Shown here one piece after another: positions 1-11,699 of a stretch of 64,000 bases of DNA. The notes below the pieces were generated by a model. The model did no database searches, had not been told where the DNA came from, and saw nothing but the letters and a program-made list of their open reading frames with translations. The translations under genes were made by a program, and so were the position numbers. Source of the stretch: Nemophila menziesii (taxonomy: Eukaryota > Streptophyta > Magnoliopsida > Boraginales > Hydrophyllaceae); contig JARWIR010000010.1 in NCBI GenBank assembly GCA_029959085.1, forward strand, positions 19,675,001 to 19,739,000, written 5' to 3'. The number at the start of each line of letters is the position of its first letter. The first letter of the stretch is position 1.

Positions 1-666
1 CCAAAAGAGGCGGTCTTATTAGGTCTCGGTGTAGTGATTTCAAGACCCTTTGGGTAATAATCTCTACTTTTTTTTACCAATATTTTTTTTATGGTAACAT
101 TAAATTATACATTAAAAAAATTAAATTTTAATTGGAAAATAATTTTTAAAATCTGTGGAGTTAAAATAATTTTGGAGAACCAGAAAATATTAGTATAATT
201 TTTTTGACTGACTTGAGTGATACAATATAAGAATTTTTTTTTCATGGATACCTATTGATTTAAGTTCTGACAAATAAATAACTAAGTTTACAAAAATGAC
301 AAGCACATACCTAATATTAATTTTTTTGTCTTATGTTAGTATCCGCTGTCAGTTTGTCGTTAAATCTCACGTGTCAATAACGTGGCTATCTTTTTTTTTC
401 CATAATAAAGTGTCTTATTTTACAAAAGTGGACAAATAAGTACCCAACATTATTTTTTACAAATAACATTTAACATGAAACTTCACTGTTGTTACTAACA
501 AAAGACAAAAAACATAACGTTGAGTCTATGTTTGTCACTTTTGAAAACTTGGGTACTTATTTGTCCAAATCGCAAAACAGTGGTTATCTACAAAAAAAAT
601 TTCCTTACAATATAATTCTTAAACTTTTGTGTATCAAATTTATTTTAACTCCTAATAAATTTCTTT
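1..666. other. AT-rich 3' flank of a decayed gene, with an embedded MITE-like insert
   Basis: No gene here. Bases around 120-245 match by eye the segment found 3' of the other copies of the unrecognised gene (25,410-25,530, 33,430-33,640, 36,690-36,830 and, inverted, 30,640-30,740). The match resumes near 610-690 ('attgatttagtcct'). The roughly 250-600 stretch between the two matching parts is absent from the other copies and carries an inverted repeat, so it is probably a later insertion. Confidence 0.45.
430..566. repeat. 17-bp perfect inverted repeat (MITE-like)
   Basis: GGACAAATAAGTACCCA at 430-446 is repeated as its exact reverse complement at 550-566, with about 100 bases between. The pair lies in the only part of this flank that has no counterpart in the paralogous flanks, which fits a small non-autonomous insertion. 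I did not find convincing target duplications, so the outer limits are open. Confidence 0.45.
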
Positions 667-1089
667 TTATTGATTTAGTCCTTCTGAAAGAAGAATTCGA
701 CCCCTTGGATGACGAGATACTTTTAGAGTACTATATACAAATATGACCACCAGATTATGATGATCATCTTCGGAAATATTCCATTCTACCAAAAGTACAT
801 TAGCGGCAAGGAGAAAATCCCTGACGACAACATACCACAATGCTATTTTAAATTCTTTCTCTTGCTTCAGAAATGGTTTATGCGTTAGCATGAGTTGCGA
901 TTTTCATCACAAGAAAGTTAGAGTAGATGAAAGTAAGAGCACCGAGAAAGACGTGTTAATGGTACTGAATATTGCGTTTGATAAAGGTAGTTTTGCAGTA
1001 TTAAAATATAAGGTATAAATATTGATAACAAGAATTTTTCCATACTCTAATAATGTTAATTTTTTTGAGGTAATATGTAAATGTAACAA
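667..1089 (-). pseudogene. C-terminal exon of an unrecognised multicopy gene (copy V)
   Basis: Two overlapping minus-strand fragments together match the C-terminal exon seen at 30,180-30,530 (+), 20,250-20,480 (-) and 33,780-34,050 (-). Upstream part (907-1089): 'NTAKLPLSNAIFSTI' followed by a hydrophobic run. Downstream part (667-891): 'VVVRDFLLAANVLLVEWNI', a probable membrane helix followed by 'SEDDHHN'. At least one frameshift separates the parts. The product is not recognised. The likely upstream exon of the same copy is at 10,140-10,450, separated by an intron that holds a foldback element and the LINE. Assignment as a real gene remnant rests on conservation of the protein pattern between copies. 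Confidence 0.5.
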
Positions 1090-1555
1090 AAAAAATGATA
1101 GTTGTACTAAATATTAAAAGATATCTTGAAGTTCTATTATATTATACTTGTTTTATCTAACGTTTTAATAAATTACTTGAAAAGAGAACTAATTTTATTT
1201 CAAATAAGGATAAAGAGTACGCGTACTTAAGGTAATTTAAAAATTCTTGAATTACTCTCTATAAATGAATAGATACAAAATGTTGTATAACATTGAACGA
1301 GTTATTCTCAAATTTTATAGAATGTCAAGTTTCTTAGCTTAACTTTTTAAAAATTGACATCTATTACATTTCTTCATTATTTTATATTTTAATTAAATAC
1401 CTTTATTTATATTAAAATAATTAAATTGATTTATAGTTTTGTTCAAGATCTTTATAATTTATACAAGTTTTTTGAATCTTCTAATTGGCCTAAATTTGAG
1501 AATCCATCCATTCTATTAATCTTCGTACAGAAAAGTCAGAGTTAAACCAATAAAC
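1090..1555. other. AT-rich intron-like sequence
   Basis: No coding signal. The order of short motifs ('agtaatttaaaa', 'ctataaatgaatagatac', 'gttattctcaaattttat') matches the sequence beside the C-terminal exon at 37,270-37,450 and, inverted, 29,690-29,850. This supports an ancestral intron shared by the paralogues. Confidence 0.4.
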
Positions 1556-2879
1556 AAAAAAAGACACGTTCACGAAACGCTCTCTAGAGGCGACTTACGA
1601 GCTAAGAGTTACGGTTTTCTCTTCAATCAATCTCTATCAATAGACATTAGCTTTCAACCAGGTTAATCATAAGGATTTATTATCTGATTCCTAGATCTAC
1701 GGTGGGATACTCGCAGAGTTTTGAAATTAGGGTTTCAGGTTTTGGGGTTTTTGGGTTAGGGTTCGAGATGAATGAGTCCTCCGTTGGGGTTATCAGTAAC
1801 AGATTCTTACAGGTCTATTACTCCGACAAGTTATTGAAAAGGCAGGATCTATGGTGGTTTAAAAATCCTTAGACACCGAACGGCGGAGTTCGCCATATCA
1901 CGAAGAAGATGGAATCGAGAAAGGGTAAAATCAAAATTTTATTACTTCAGCAAACTAAAATAGTGCAGTACAAGGAAGAACCACATAAACCACACAATAC
2001 TATATACAAGTACTATGGCTCAAAGGATTCTAGGAAGCCGATTACTTTAGCATTAGAGGGTGAGAAGTCAGATAGGAAGATGGTTTTTTCAGATGTAAAG
2101 GTAGAAGATAGAATTAATCTAGACAAGAATTATACTTCTTTTCTCGAAGACAAAGAGAGAAAATTCAAAAGGCAATCTAACACAGACATAAGGATATGAA
2201 ATAGACACACGACTTTAAGGTGGTATAACATATTTCTCACATGTATTATTGAAGTTAAGGTTAGTGGGAGTAGCTCTTTAAGGGGATGCAGAAGTTCGAA
2301 GACATCTATTGTTCGAAATAAAGACACATGGCAGAAGAAGGATTTTTTTAAATTACAAACCTTTGTAAAAAAAAGACACATAAGACAGGTTAAGGGAAAC
2401 GAGGTCTCACCTCTTTTATCGAGTCAGACGGTGGAAAGGTTAGTGGAGGTAATAATCATTACCATGCAAATAGAAGCTGAGATAACGAGGCCATTTTCGA
2501 ATATAAATAAACTCATTTGGCTGTTGAGTAACCAATGTAAGTTCCCTATCTCTTACAACTCTTCATATTCTCTGCTTATCAAATCTCTTTACCATTCCTT
2601 TTTTCTCTATCACGCATTAAACCTCTACACTTATATCCTTATCTTGTCAATTGCTCTATCTGATATAAACACTATGGCAACGAGAGAGAGACATGCCTTC
2701 CAGTTATACCACTCAACGAAAATAACAGCAAATCTCTTGGCGTTATTAATTTTGGCATTAAAGCAAAAGGTTCGAGCCGGCGAAGGAGGAGCCTTTCCTT
2801 CTTCTTACAGCGGTTGGAAAAACTACGGTTTAACTCCAGGGGTTCAGACGCCATCTTCGCGAAAAATGGGGGGTTCGTG

Positions 2880-4420
2880 GTGACTTTCTACTTACAGAAG
2901 AGGAGGAGAACGTTTTCAAACTCGAAACTTTCAAGCAAGGAGAGATCGAGAGACTGTGGAACCTCAGACCAGGTATTTTCTTAGGCATGCATTTTGCTTT
3001 TACACCATGCCAGCACCATGTTGACCCCGGGACTGTGAATCACGATTTCTCCTCGGTATGGGTACAAGCGAGTGGTCTCGCCTTTAAAAAGAATACAGAA
3101 CAAACAGTGCTAGACTTATTACCATGTTTTGTTGATATTGAAGATATTGATTACCCTGATGTTGCAGTATCTGATATAAAAAAATTGAGGTTTAGAATTT
3201 GTTTTAACACTAAGCTACCAGTTCCTCCGGGTTGGTATTTAGCTCAAGAAGATGGCGCAGGATGGATAACATTTCGATATGAAAATCTAGGAGCCCTTTG
3301 CTTCAGATGTGGGTGTGTTGGTCATAGAGATGATACATGCAACGTTATTATTCTACACCAAATAGAGGATCCAGATGAGAAGCGGAAATCTACTTGGTCA
3401 GTAGCGAATATAGCGAGTTTCCCACCAATCAAACCCATCTATGGGGTAAGGAAAAGAATAGGTAATGGTTTCGTGAGAGCAGGAAGACAATATTTCTGGG
3501 ACAGACATGAAGAAGACAATAATGGTGAAGGTCATGGAAGGAACAATCAAAATAATCCACAGTATAACCAAGATACGGATATGGGTGGATCAAATCAAGC
3601 TCGTCAAGCGCGCCAAAATCGAACTCAACAAAATAGGGATCAAAGATTTTCTGAAGCACAAAATGAGACAAGAGAAAATGATGTACGAGGGACAGGGTTA
3701 CTATAGGAAGTATTACAGCAGGCAGCTAGAGGTTTGGGTAGAAACAGCGAAAGGGTGGAGAGCAGTAGAAGGAGAGAACTAGACCTTAATAGGTCACAAC
3801 AAGAAACTGATCGAGTTACGAATGAAACACCTAATCAGAACGAGGCAGTGGGTAAAGGTGTTCATCGAAGTGGGAAAGAACATATCCAAGATAAAGATAA
3901 TTCGCAAGGCTTTAGGCTCCGTATTAGTAAGAACTACAAAAACCCTATTATCAATAGGAATCTGTCAAACAAACAGCACAAGGACATTATAAAGAAGAGA
4001 AGGAGAGATTTCTTTGAAGCCATGACGGGAGAGTTAGATGGTCTACGAATGGATAAGGTTGGTATTGCGAGTAGGACTCGAAGTAGGAAAAGTAATGATG
4101 AGCAGAACCCAAAGAGAAGAAGAACCAAGGTGAACGAAAAAGGAGAGAACGTGGTGACAATGAGCAATGAGGAGAGTGACGAGGAGAATTCGAGCGAAAA
4201 GGGGTTCGTTAACATTACTGATTCTGAAAATTCAAAAGGTAAAACCAAAATGAATGAAGATGATTCGTGCTTCGAACCCGAGGAAGAGGAAAATGAAGTT
4301 GATTCAGATAGTAGTTTGGGTGCTACGGGGGGTGATGCAGATGTGGAAAGTGGTGAAGAATTGCGGAGTGTGAGGAGAAAGAAAGAAATGTTTGCAAACC
4401 CTAACAATATCCAAAAGTAA
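2880..4420 (+). pseudogene. LINE ORF1: nucleic-acid-binding protein with CCHC knuckle
   Basis: The frame runs from about 2,882 ('FLLTEEEENVF') through a DUF4283-like region to a zinc knuckle 'CFRCGCVGHRDDTC' (C-x2-C-x4-H-x4-C) at about 3,300-3,342. A polar tail rich in Q/N, basic and then acidic residues ends in a stop just before 4,421. One in-frame TAG at 3,704-3,706 splits it. The true start is uncertain: an upstream open frame (2,431-2,883) is in another phase, so a frameshift near 2,870 is likely. ORF1 proteins of this type bind LINE RNA. ORF2 begins 30 bases downstream. Confidence 0.8.
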
Positions 4421-4449
4421 AGCGGTCTTCCCAAGGCCGCCATCGGAAA

Positions 4450-7400
4450 ATGGACACAATTTTTTGGAACTGTCAAGGGGTTAGGGCCCCCTTGACAGAG
4501 ACTTTTGCTAGATCGCTTTTGAACTGTTATAGGCCTGACCTTGTTTGTTTTTGCGAAACAATGCTTCGCGAAGTGGACGCGAAAGAAACTCTACGCATTT
4601 TAGGTTTTAAAAATCACTTTGTTTTTGACCCCTTAGGTAGTGCTTTCCATTCGGGGGGTTTTTTGGTGGCTTGGAATGATTGCATGAACCTTCAAGTCAT
4701 TTTTTGTAACCGTTATCTAGCTATTATCTTTATAAATGATATTAGTTTTCCATATTATATTTTATGTGTACACGCACCTAACAATTATGTAGAGAGATTA
4801 ACAGTGTGGAATCAAATCACAAATCAGAATGACAATAATAACAAACCTTTGATACTTATGGGAGATTTTAACAACATACTCAATTTAGAAGATAAAAGTA
4901 GTTCATCTCCTTCAAATACACAACACATCATTGACTTCAAAAATTTTATCAACCACAATGGACTTGCGGAAATCAACTCAATAGGATGTAACTTTACATG
5001 GAACAATAGACAACAAGGATAAAAAATGGTTAAGAGCAAGATAGATAGAGCTTTTGGCTCGTATGAATGGATGACCAAATATTGTAACGCCCAGATCTTT
5101 ATACCTCCAGCTGTGGGGTCAGACCATTCACCGCTCATTTTACAATACAACTTGAAAGCGCCAAAGGGTAAAAAATATTTTAAATTTGAATCACATTGGT
5201 TAGATAATGATGAATGCAGGGACGTGGTCCAACAAGGTTGGGAAGGTCCCTCAACACAAGAACCTTTACTAAACTATCAGGGGAAGAAAGACTCAACAAT
5301 CCAAGCGCTAAAAATATGGAGCAAAATCACGTTTAAAAATCATCAGGAACAAATAAAACAAATTCAAAAAAGATTGACACAAATAACAAATATGGAGCCA
5401 ACAATTGACAATCAAATAGAAGAAGAGAGACTCCGGAATGAACTCTCATTTGAATATAAATGCGAGGAAAAGTATTGGGCAGATAGAGCTAGGCAACAAT
5501 GGCTCACCTGTGGCGATAGAAATACAAATTTTTTCCACATGACAACAATGCAAAGGAGGTCAATTAATAAAATCACGAGAATAAAAGACCCACAAGGAGT
5601 CTTGTTAGAAGAAATGTCGGAAGTAAAAATGAATTTCCAAAGATTTTATAATGAACTGTTTGAAGGAAAACAAGGAGATAGAGGACAAATCAACAATGCT
5701 TTAAGATTCATCAAACCAAAAGTCACTGAAGAAATGAACCTGAGTTTGACAAAAAATCCTACGATGGAAGAACTGGAAGCGGCTCTTAACAATTTATCTC
5801 CAACAAAGGCTCCAGGGCCAGACGGTCTGAACGGTAAATTCTATATCGAATTTTGGGATATCATTAAATTTGATGTGTTCAGAGTCATTGAAGATTTTTC
5901 AATAATAATATTCCTTTGAAAGACATGAACGATACGCTGATAACCCTTATTCCGAAAGGAGATATACAGGAAATTCTGGGCGATTATAGACCAATTTCGT
6001 GTATTAACTTTGGATATAAATTAATATCAAAGATGCTTGCGAATCGTCTCCAGAAAATTATGAATGAAATTGTCTCACCGACACAAGCGGCTTTCATCAA
6101 AGGAAAGGCCATTCAAGATAATATCATAATCGCACAAGAATTGTCGTATTTAATGACACGAAAAAGGAAAAATCCTAAACCGATGGCGAGTATAGAAATA
6201 GACATGGAAAAGGCTTATGACCAAGTTATATGGGATTTTATTGTTACCCTGTTGGCAAAACTTGGGTTTCATCACAAATGGACACAGTGGATTAAGACAT
6301 GCATAACATATGTCTATTTTCAAATCAATTTTAACGGACAGAGAACTCCTAAGTTCAAATCGGGACGAGGATTGAGACAAGGTGATCCGCTGTCCCCTTT
6401 TCTTTTTTCAATAATGACAGAAGCTCTTATCAGTCTCATAGATGCCGCGTGTAATGACGGTAAGATACAAGGTATCCAAATCACGAGAAACTGCCCGGAA
6501 ATATCACATCTCTTATTTGCGGATGATTCACTCTTTTTCATTACAATTAACCAAACTAACCTAGGCGAATTTAAGAAATGTCTTATAGATTATTGCGAAG
6601 GATCAGGACAACAAATCAATTATAACAAATCAGCAATCCTCTTTAGCAATGAAACACCGGCGGAAACGCGAGAAATCGTCACAAGAGAACTTCAAATGGT
6701 AGAAACGGAGGACCTAGGAAAATATCTAGGTATACCGTTATGCCACAACAGATCCAAGATCGAGGCGCTGGAATGGATAGCAAAAATTTTTTTCCGCATA
6801 AACGGAAGGATGGAAAGCAAAATTATTATCAGAAGGAGGAAAAAAAGTACTAATCAAAGCAGTGTTACAAGCCCTACCGGTGTATACTATGTCAATTTTT
6901 TCATATCCAATTACGTTCTGTAAACGTCTTATTTCAGCAATCGCTAACTTTTGGTGGAGCTCAGGGGAGAGAAATCGAATACACTAGCTGGCATGGGAAA
7001 AACTCACGATCGGGATACTGCTGGGAGGGATAGGATTCAAAGATTTAAAGAGAATGAATACGGCCTTGTTAGGAGCGCAAGCATGGAGAATTGTCCAAAA
7101 CCCTAACTCGTTAGCCGCGAGGCTTCTAAAAGGTATTTACTATCCCAACTCTGATTTCATGCATATAAAACTGCGGCAGAATAGAACTTGGAGTTGGGCA
7201 AGCATCATGGAAGGTAGAGATTTTATAAAACAACACATACTTTACCAAATCGGGAATGGACAAAAGACCAATATATGGTCAGATAAATGGATAGAGTCTA
7301 ATATGAAACTAGAAGAACCAGGAAATTGCCCATATCAAAAAGTTTGCGATCTATGGAAACAGGAAAATAAGGTTTGGAATGAAGAGATACTAGACGAAAT

Positions 7401-8562
7401 CTTCCCAAGACCAGTGATATCAGAAATAACAAGGATTAGAATCACAAATATGGACCAACAAGACAAAATCATCTGGCCACACTCTAAAGATGGAAATTAC
7501 ACAACAAAGACGGGCTATAAAGTTCTAACGGGTAAAGAAACGTTTGAAGAACCACAATCAACAACAAACATGGAAAATATGAAACCAACGCTTTGGAAAA
7601 CAGTGTGGAATGGAAATACTCCAAAAAAAATTCGTCTATTTACCTGGAAAGCATGTAAAAACGCGATACCAACCGCAAAAAACTTATACGATAGGAACTG
7701 CTCAGAGTCACCAAAGTGTCCGTGGTGCCAGACTTTTAATGAAACAACGGAACATATTCTTTTACAATGTAACATCAATAAATCAATATGGGCAGCTTCT
7801 TCTTTACAAATCAATATTCAACAAGAAGAAATCAAGAGTCTTGGAGATTGGCTGATGGGAGTCATTGACACATTCAATAAAGGAGGATGGGATAAGACAA
7901 AAGTTATAGACTATATCCTCATCAACCTGTGGAACATTTGGAAGGCCAAAATGAAGGAGGTCCATGAGAATATCAACATTCAAGTAGATCAGATTATAAG
8001 AAACACGGATAAACTGATGGGCGAATTGCATGGGAATGAATGGGCAAAACAAGAATTGGTCGTAAGACAATCAAGCCAACATAATAGCGAAATGGAAACG
8101 TTTTCACTAGACATTATATATTGCTGTGATGCATCGTTTACAACAAGATATGAACCAACAGGACTAGGAATACTAATAACCAACCAAAAGACAGGTACAA
8201 ATTATAACAAAAGTTGGGCAGTCAGTAGCAATACGGTGTTGGAAGTTGAAGCATTGGCTGTATTGGAAGCAGTTAAGTTGTGCAAAGATAATGTAGAGGA
8301 AACAAAGCTTGTGTGTTCAGACAAACTTGAGTTAATACAAGGTATCAGGCAGGTGTCAGTGGCACGATGGACTATTCAACCGATCATTCGTCAGATCTGG
8401 CGGAAGGCGGAAGAAGCGGGATCAATATATCCTTCAGGTTTATCCCTAGGAGGATCAACGGTCAGGTGGACCATCTTGCGAAACACGCTAGGCACGGAGC
8501 CAAACATCATCAGGAAGAGACAACACGACTGACGAAAGAGATGGATAGGATGGGAATCGGTT
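4450..8562 (+). pseudogene. LINE ORF2: endonuclease, reverse transcriptase, RNase H
   Basis: Domains in order: APE-type endonuclease from 4,450 ('FWNCQG', 'GDFNNIL', 'GSDHSPL' near 5,120); RT fingers/palm ('APGPDGLNGKF' near 5,810, 'PISCINFGYKLISKMLANRL', 'ASIEIDMEKAYD', 'GLRQGDPLSPFLF', 'FADD' near 6,520); zinc-finger-like C-terminal region ('CPWCQTFNETTEHILLQC' near 7,720); RNase H ('CDASF' near 8,125 through 'FIPRRINGQVDHLAKHAR' near 8,440-8,500). Lesions: in-frame TAA 5,020-5,022; frameshift near 5,890-5,915; frameshift at the A-run 6,830-6,846; in-frame TAG 6,985-6,987; frameshift near 8,400. In life it would nick and prime on target DNA. It cannot make a full protein now. Confidence 0.88.
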
Positions 8563-8640
8563 GAGGATTTGGTGTAATACGTTTTATTGCTTCCGGTGAC
8601 AAAAAAAGTCAGAGGTAGTCTTGTATGGAAGCAAAATAAA

Positions 8641-9234
8641 CAACTGTTAAAGCTTTATAATTTTTAATTAATTTTAAGACCTTTAAAACTCAGAGGCCCA
8701 ATATATAAATTTTATCCATAATATGAATCCTAATAAAATTCAAACTAGCATTTATTTAAGCCACTAGAAAAAGTAGAAAATTGTACTTCGAGATTAGTTT
8801 TTTTGTTAACTTGATTTTTTTAATGATTCAAATTAAATATACTTTATTATATTTTAATTAAGTTTCTTTTTTTAATTAATCAAATTTATTAATAATTTAA
8901 TATTATAAATTGTATTTTTATCATATGTTTATATTATATAAGATTTTTACTCATCTTATTAATTATATGAATTATAATTATTACAATATATGGAATTATA
9001 TATATATATATATATATATTTATTTAATTAGTGAAATAGTATATTTTTATCAAATGCTAAAGAATAAAAATATCATCCTATTATTAAACTTATACAAAAA
9101 AAAAGTTTATATAGAGTTTTCATATTTTAAATTTCGTTTAGGTTACCGTTAAGTATCAGGACTAATACAAAAGTTTAAAACTTTTTGTCTTTAGATTATT
9201 TTTTGTCTTTAGATTTCTATATTTATTTAATCAT
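8641..9234. other. AT-rich DNA with a (TA)n run
   Basis: Very AT-rich, with a short pure TA microsatellite at about 8,998-9,019. No convincing coding frame; the short open frame here is low-complexity. It continues the intron of decayed gene copy V. Confidence 0.5.
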
Positions 9235-10070
9235 ATATTGTAAAAAAATCATTTTATATTTTTTATATCTTTACTATCTTTATTATTAAATATATTATTT
9301 TATTTTTAACACAATATTTATTTTTAAATATTAAACAAATAATATATTACTTCCACCACCACCACCCTTACCCCTACCCCACCACCACCCTACCATCACT
9401 ACTACCACTACTAGCACCACAACCATTACCATGTATTTAACCACCACTGCAGCCATCACAACCAAAACCACTACCACCACTATCAACTACTAATTCTATC
9501 TCACACGCATGCGTCCGTGATTTTTTCTAAAACCGTCATAATTAATTCAAAAAAACCATAAAAATCAAAAAATTACATTTTTGGATAAAACATATTAATA
9601 TTTATGTTTATGATTTTTTAATTTTTTTTTGTTTTTTTAATTATTTTTCGCAGTAAGCATGAAATTCACTGTTTAAAATAATAATTTTTTTCGCAAACCT
9701 GAAAGTCATTGTTCAAAACATGAAATTCATTGTTCAAAACATGTATTCACTGTTCAAAATATAAAATTCCTGCTAAAAAAATCAAAAAATTTCAAAAAAA
9801 ATCATACACGTAAATATTAATTTGCTTTATCCAAATATATAAATTTTTTTTTTTTGATTTTTTAGAATTAGTTATGATTATTTAAAAAATAAAATCACGG
9901 ACGCGCGCGTATTAGTTTTTGTTTTGTTTTTTCTAAGTTCCTTTTTCTTTTTTTTAATTAATATTTGTAATTTGCAGGGGTACTTTGGTTGGGGCGGTTT
10001 TCTACAAAGAGTTTTATTTTAGGTATTTTTTTAAATAGTCTTTTTAATAGGCACTTTTTAATTATTGGCT
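9235..10070. mobile_element. Foldback/palindromic element, copy A
   Basis: Member of a five-copy family in this window. Core at about 9,503-9,910: two arms of roughly 130-150 bases, each starting at a CG-rich tip ('ACGCATGCGTCCGTGA' on the left, 'CACGGACGCGCGCGT' on the right), then 'cgtcataattaattc', then 'ttggataaa...atattaatattta'. The right arm is the reverse complement. The centre holds 'ATGAAATTCA'-type repeats. A CCA-rich microsatellite (9,351-9,490) precedes the left arm. The ends resemble 'TGCCTATTAAAAA'. No transposase. Confidence 0.7.
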
Positions 10071-10139
10071 CAAATTATTTTAAAGATTTCGTATCAATTA
10101 TTTTATTTTGTATATATTAGTTATAGAGTAATGATATAT

Positions 10140-10450
10140 ACCACTTAAATACCACCCAAGGACGTGACGTGAATTGGTGAGTTTACAAATCGTTATTATG
10201 TTTTAAGGATCCGACAATTATGTGACCATGATCTTTGAGTAACCTCAACTTTCCTTGAAGGAATCTTGATAGTTTCAAGTTCATCTTTGTGCCGCGTACT
10301 TGAACAAAGAAGTCTATAATTGAGTTATAAGTAAGAATTCTTTGACAAAGTTTGAAGATATCAAGTGGTGGGGCTATAAGATTCGGAATCTTTTTATGAA
10401 CCGAAAATGTGGTCTCTTCATGAGCCAAAAGTAGAAGAGATACATTATTT
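10140..10450 (-). pseudogene. Middle exon fragment of the unrecognised gene (copy V)
   Basis: A minus-strand open frame at 10,183-10,428 contains 'KLSRFLQGKLRLLKDHGHII'. The DNA pattern 'attatgtgaccatgatctttga..aacctcaa' recurs at 22,090-22,130 and 37,725-37,765, each time upstream of the C-terminal exon on the same strand. Function not recognised. The sequence has decayed too far to fix exon borders. Confidence 0.4.
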
Positions 10451-11699
10451 TGTCACTCGTGCAAATAGATTGTATTGTTGTTACTTAATTTACCCAATAG
10501 AAGCACGAGAAATCATTAGATCATCATACCAATAAAAAAAAGTCGGCTACAGTTTAAGGTTGATTGTGTAATTTTATGATTTTAATGAATAGCTTTGTAG
10601 ATTATGGTTAATTTTATTTTTTAGTTGGATATTTAAAAATAAAAACTGACCAAACGAAAAGCTATAGCATATAACTATATAAGGGTAGATTGTCTAGGTT
10701 CAAATTGTTTCAATATCTCTGTTTATGTGCACGGATCATGGATAAATCTCAGCGAGACGAAAATTTAGAATAATGAGTGGGACTCGGGAAAGGCTTGGGA
10801 GTTAAAATCTATTTTTCTGAAGGATATCCCTCACAAAAAATTCGATAATTTACTCACTGTGTCCCAGGCGGAGGCTCCCCATATTTTCTCTGTCTTTGTG
10901 TGTAAACCAGTCATGTCGTAGAGAAGAGTCTCCTTGATTGTGGAGATTTTAGAGCCTCAGACCTCCTTGATTCCAGACTCTAAAGATTATCTTCCACGAA
11001 ACTGGTGAAATAGATAATCTGGAAAACTAATCGATCTATCTGTCAAAGAACAATCAATTTATCAAAAAGAAAGTGCAAGTATCCAGGCAAGATTATTTGA
11101 TAAATAATAGCAGTTTCACGATTATTTAGTCATTGGGTATGTATCTGGCACACGGATCTGGGAGGGTATGTCCAACATGGATAACTCAAAATCTCTCATT
11201 AGAAAAGTTGTCCAATATATTTCTAGTGTCATTTCAATCTTCATAATGTAGACTATGAAGCTACGTATACGTATATTATGAGATTGACCCCATTATCTGT
11301 TTCTTTATCAAGGGTTTGTCGAATGAAGAAAAAGATATGCAATTTATATATTGATTTAGTGACTATCTTACTAATGGTTGAGTTCTAATTTTTTGAGATA
11401 TGAATCCTATGAGATCAATAGTGATAGTTTAGACATATCCTGTTGTGATTTTTCTCTTCTATAAATTTTAGGCCATGAGCATAGGAGACCTTTACGATAA
11501 GAATCTGACCATTTGATAAGTACTTGGGTAAATGTTTCCAGGATTTATTAACTATCACAATTGTTTTTGGAGAAATATTTGGGTAAATCACGTCTAATAC
11601 ACAATTCTCTACCACTTGGAGCTTTAGAACTAACCTCTAACTTTTGGTCTTTGGATGCACTATTATTTGCTTCCAATTCCGCAAACATTACAATTGCAG
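10451..11699. other. No recognised feature
   Basis: Mixed-composition DNA without a supported gene. A 66-codon minus-strand frame at 11,415-11,615 has no recognisable motif. It could be a decayed continuation of the LINE-like remnant at 11,700-13,260, but I see no endonuclease or RT motif. Confidence 0.3.

Larger units (their letters stand above)
1560..8640 (+). mobile_element. LINE (plant L1-type, RNase H-bearing), broken
   Basis: A non-LTR retrotransposon: 5' leader, ORF1 with a CCHC knuckle (about 2,880-4,420), then ORF2 with endonuclease, reverse transcriptase and RNase H (4,450-8,562). A roughly 1.3-kb 5' leader and a C-terminal RNase H are typical of some plant L1 lineages. It lies in the intron of decayed gene copy V. 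Each ORF has only a few lesions, so it is old but recognisable throughout. Ends are approximate: no clear poly(A) or target duplication was found, though A-rich stretches occur near 8,600 and 8,630. Confidence 0.85.
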
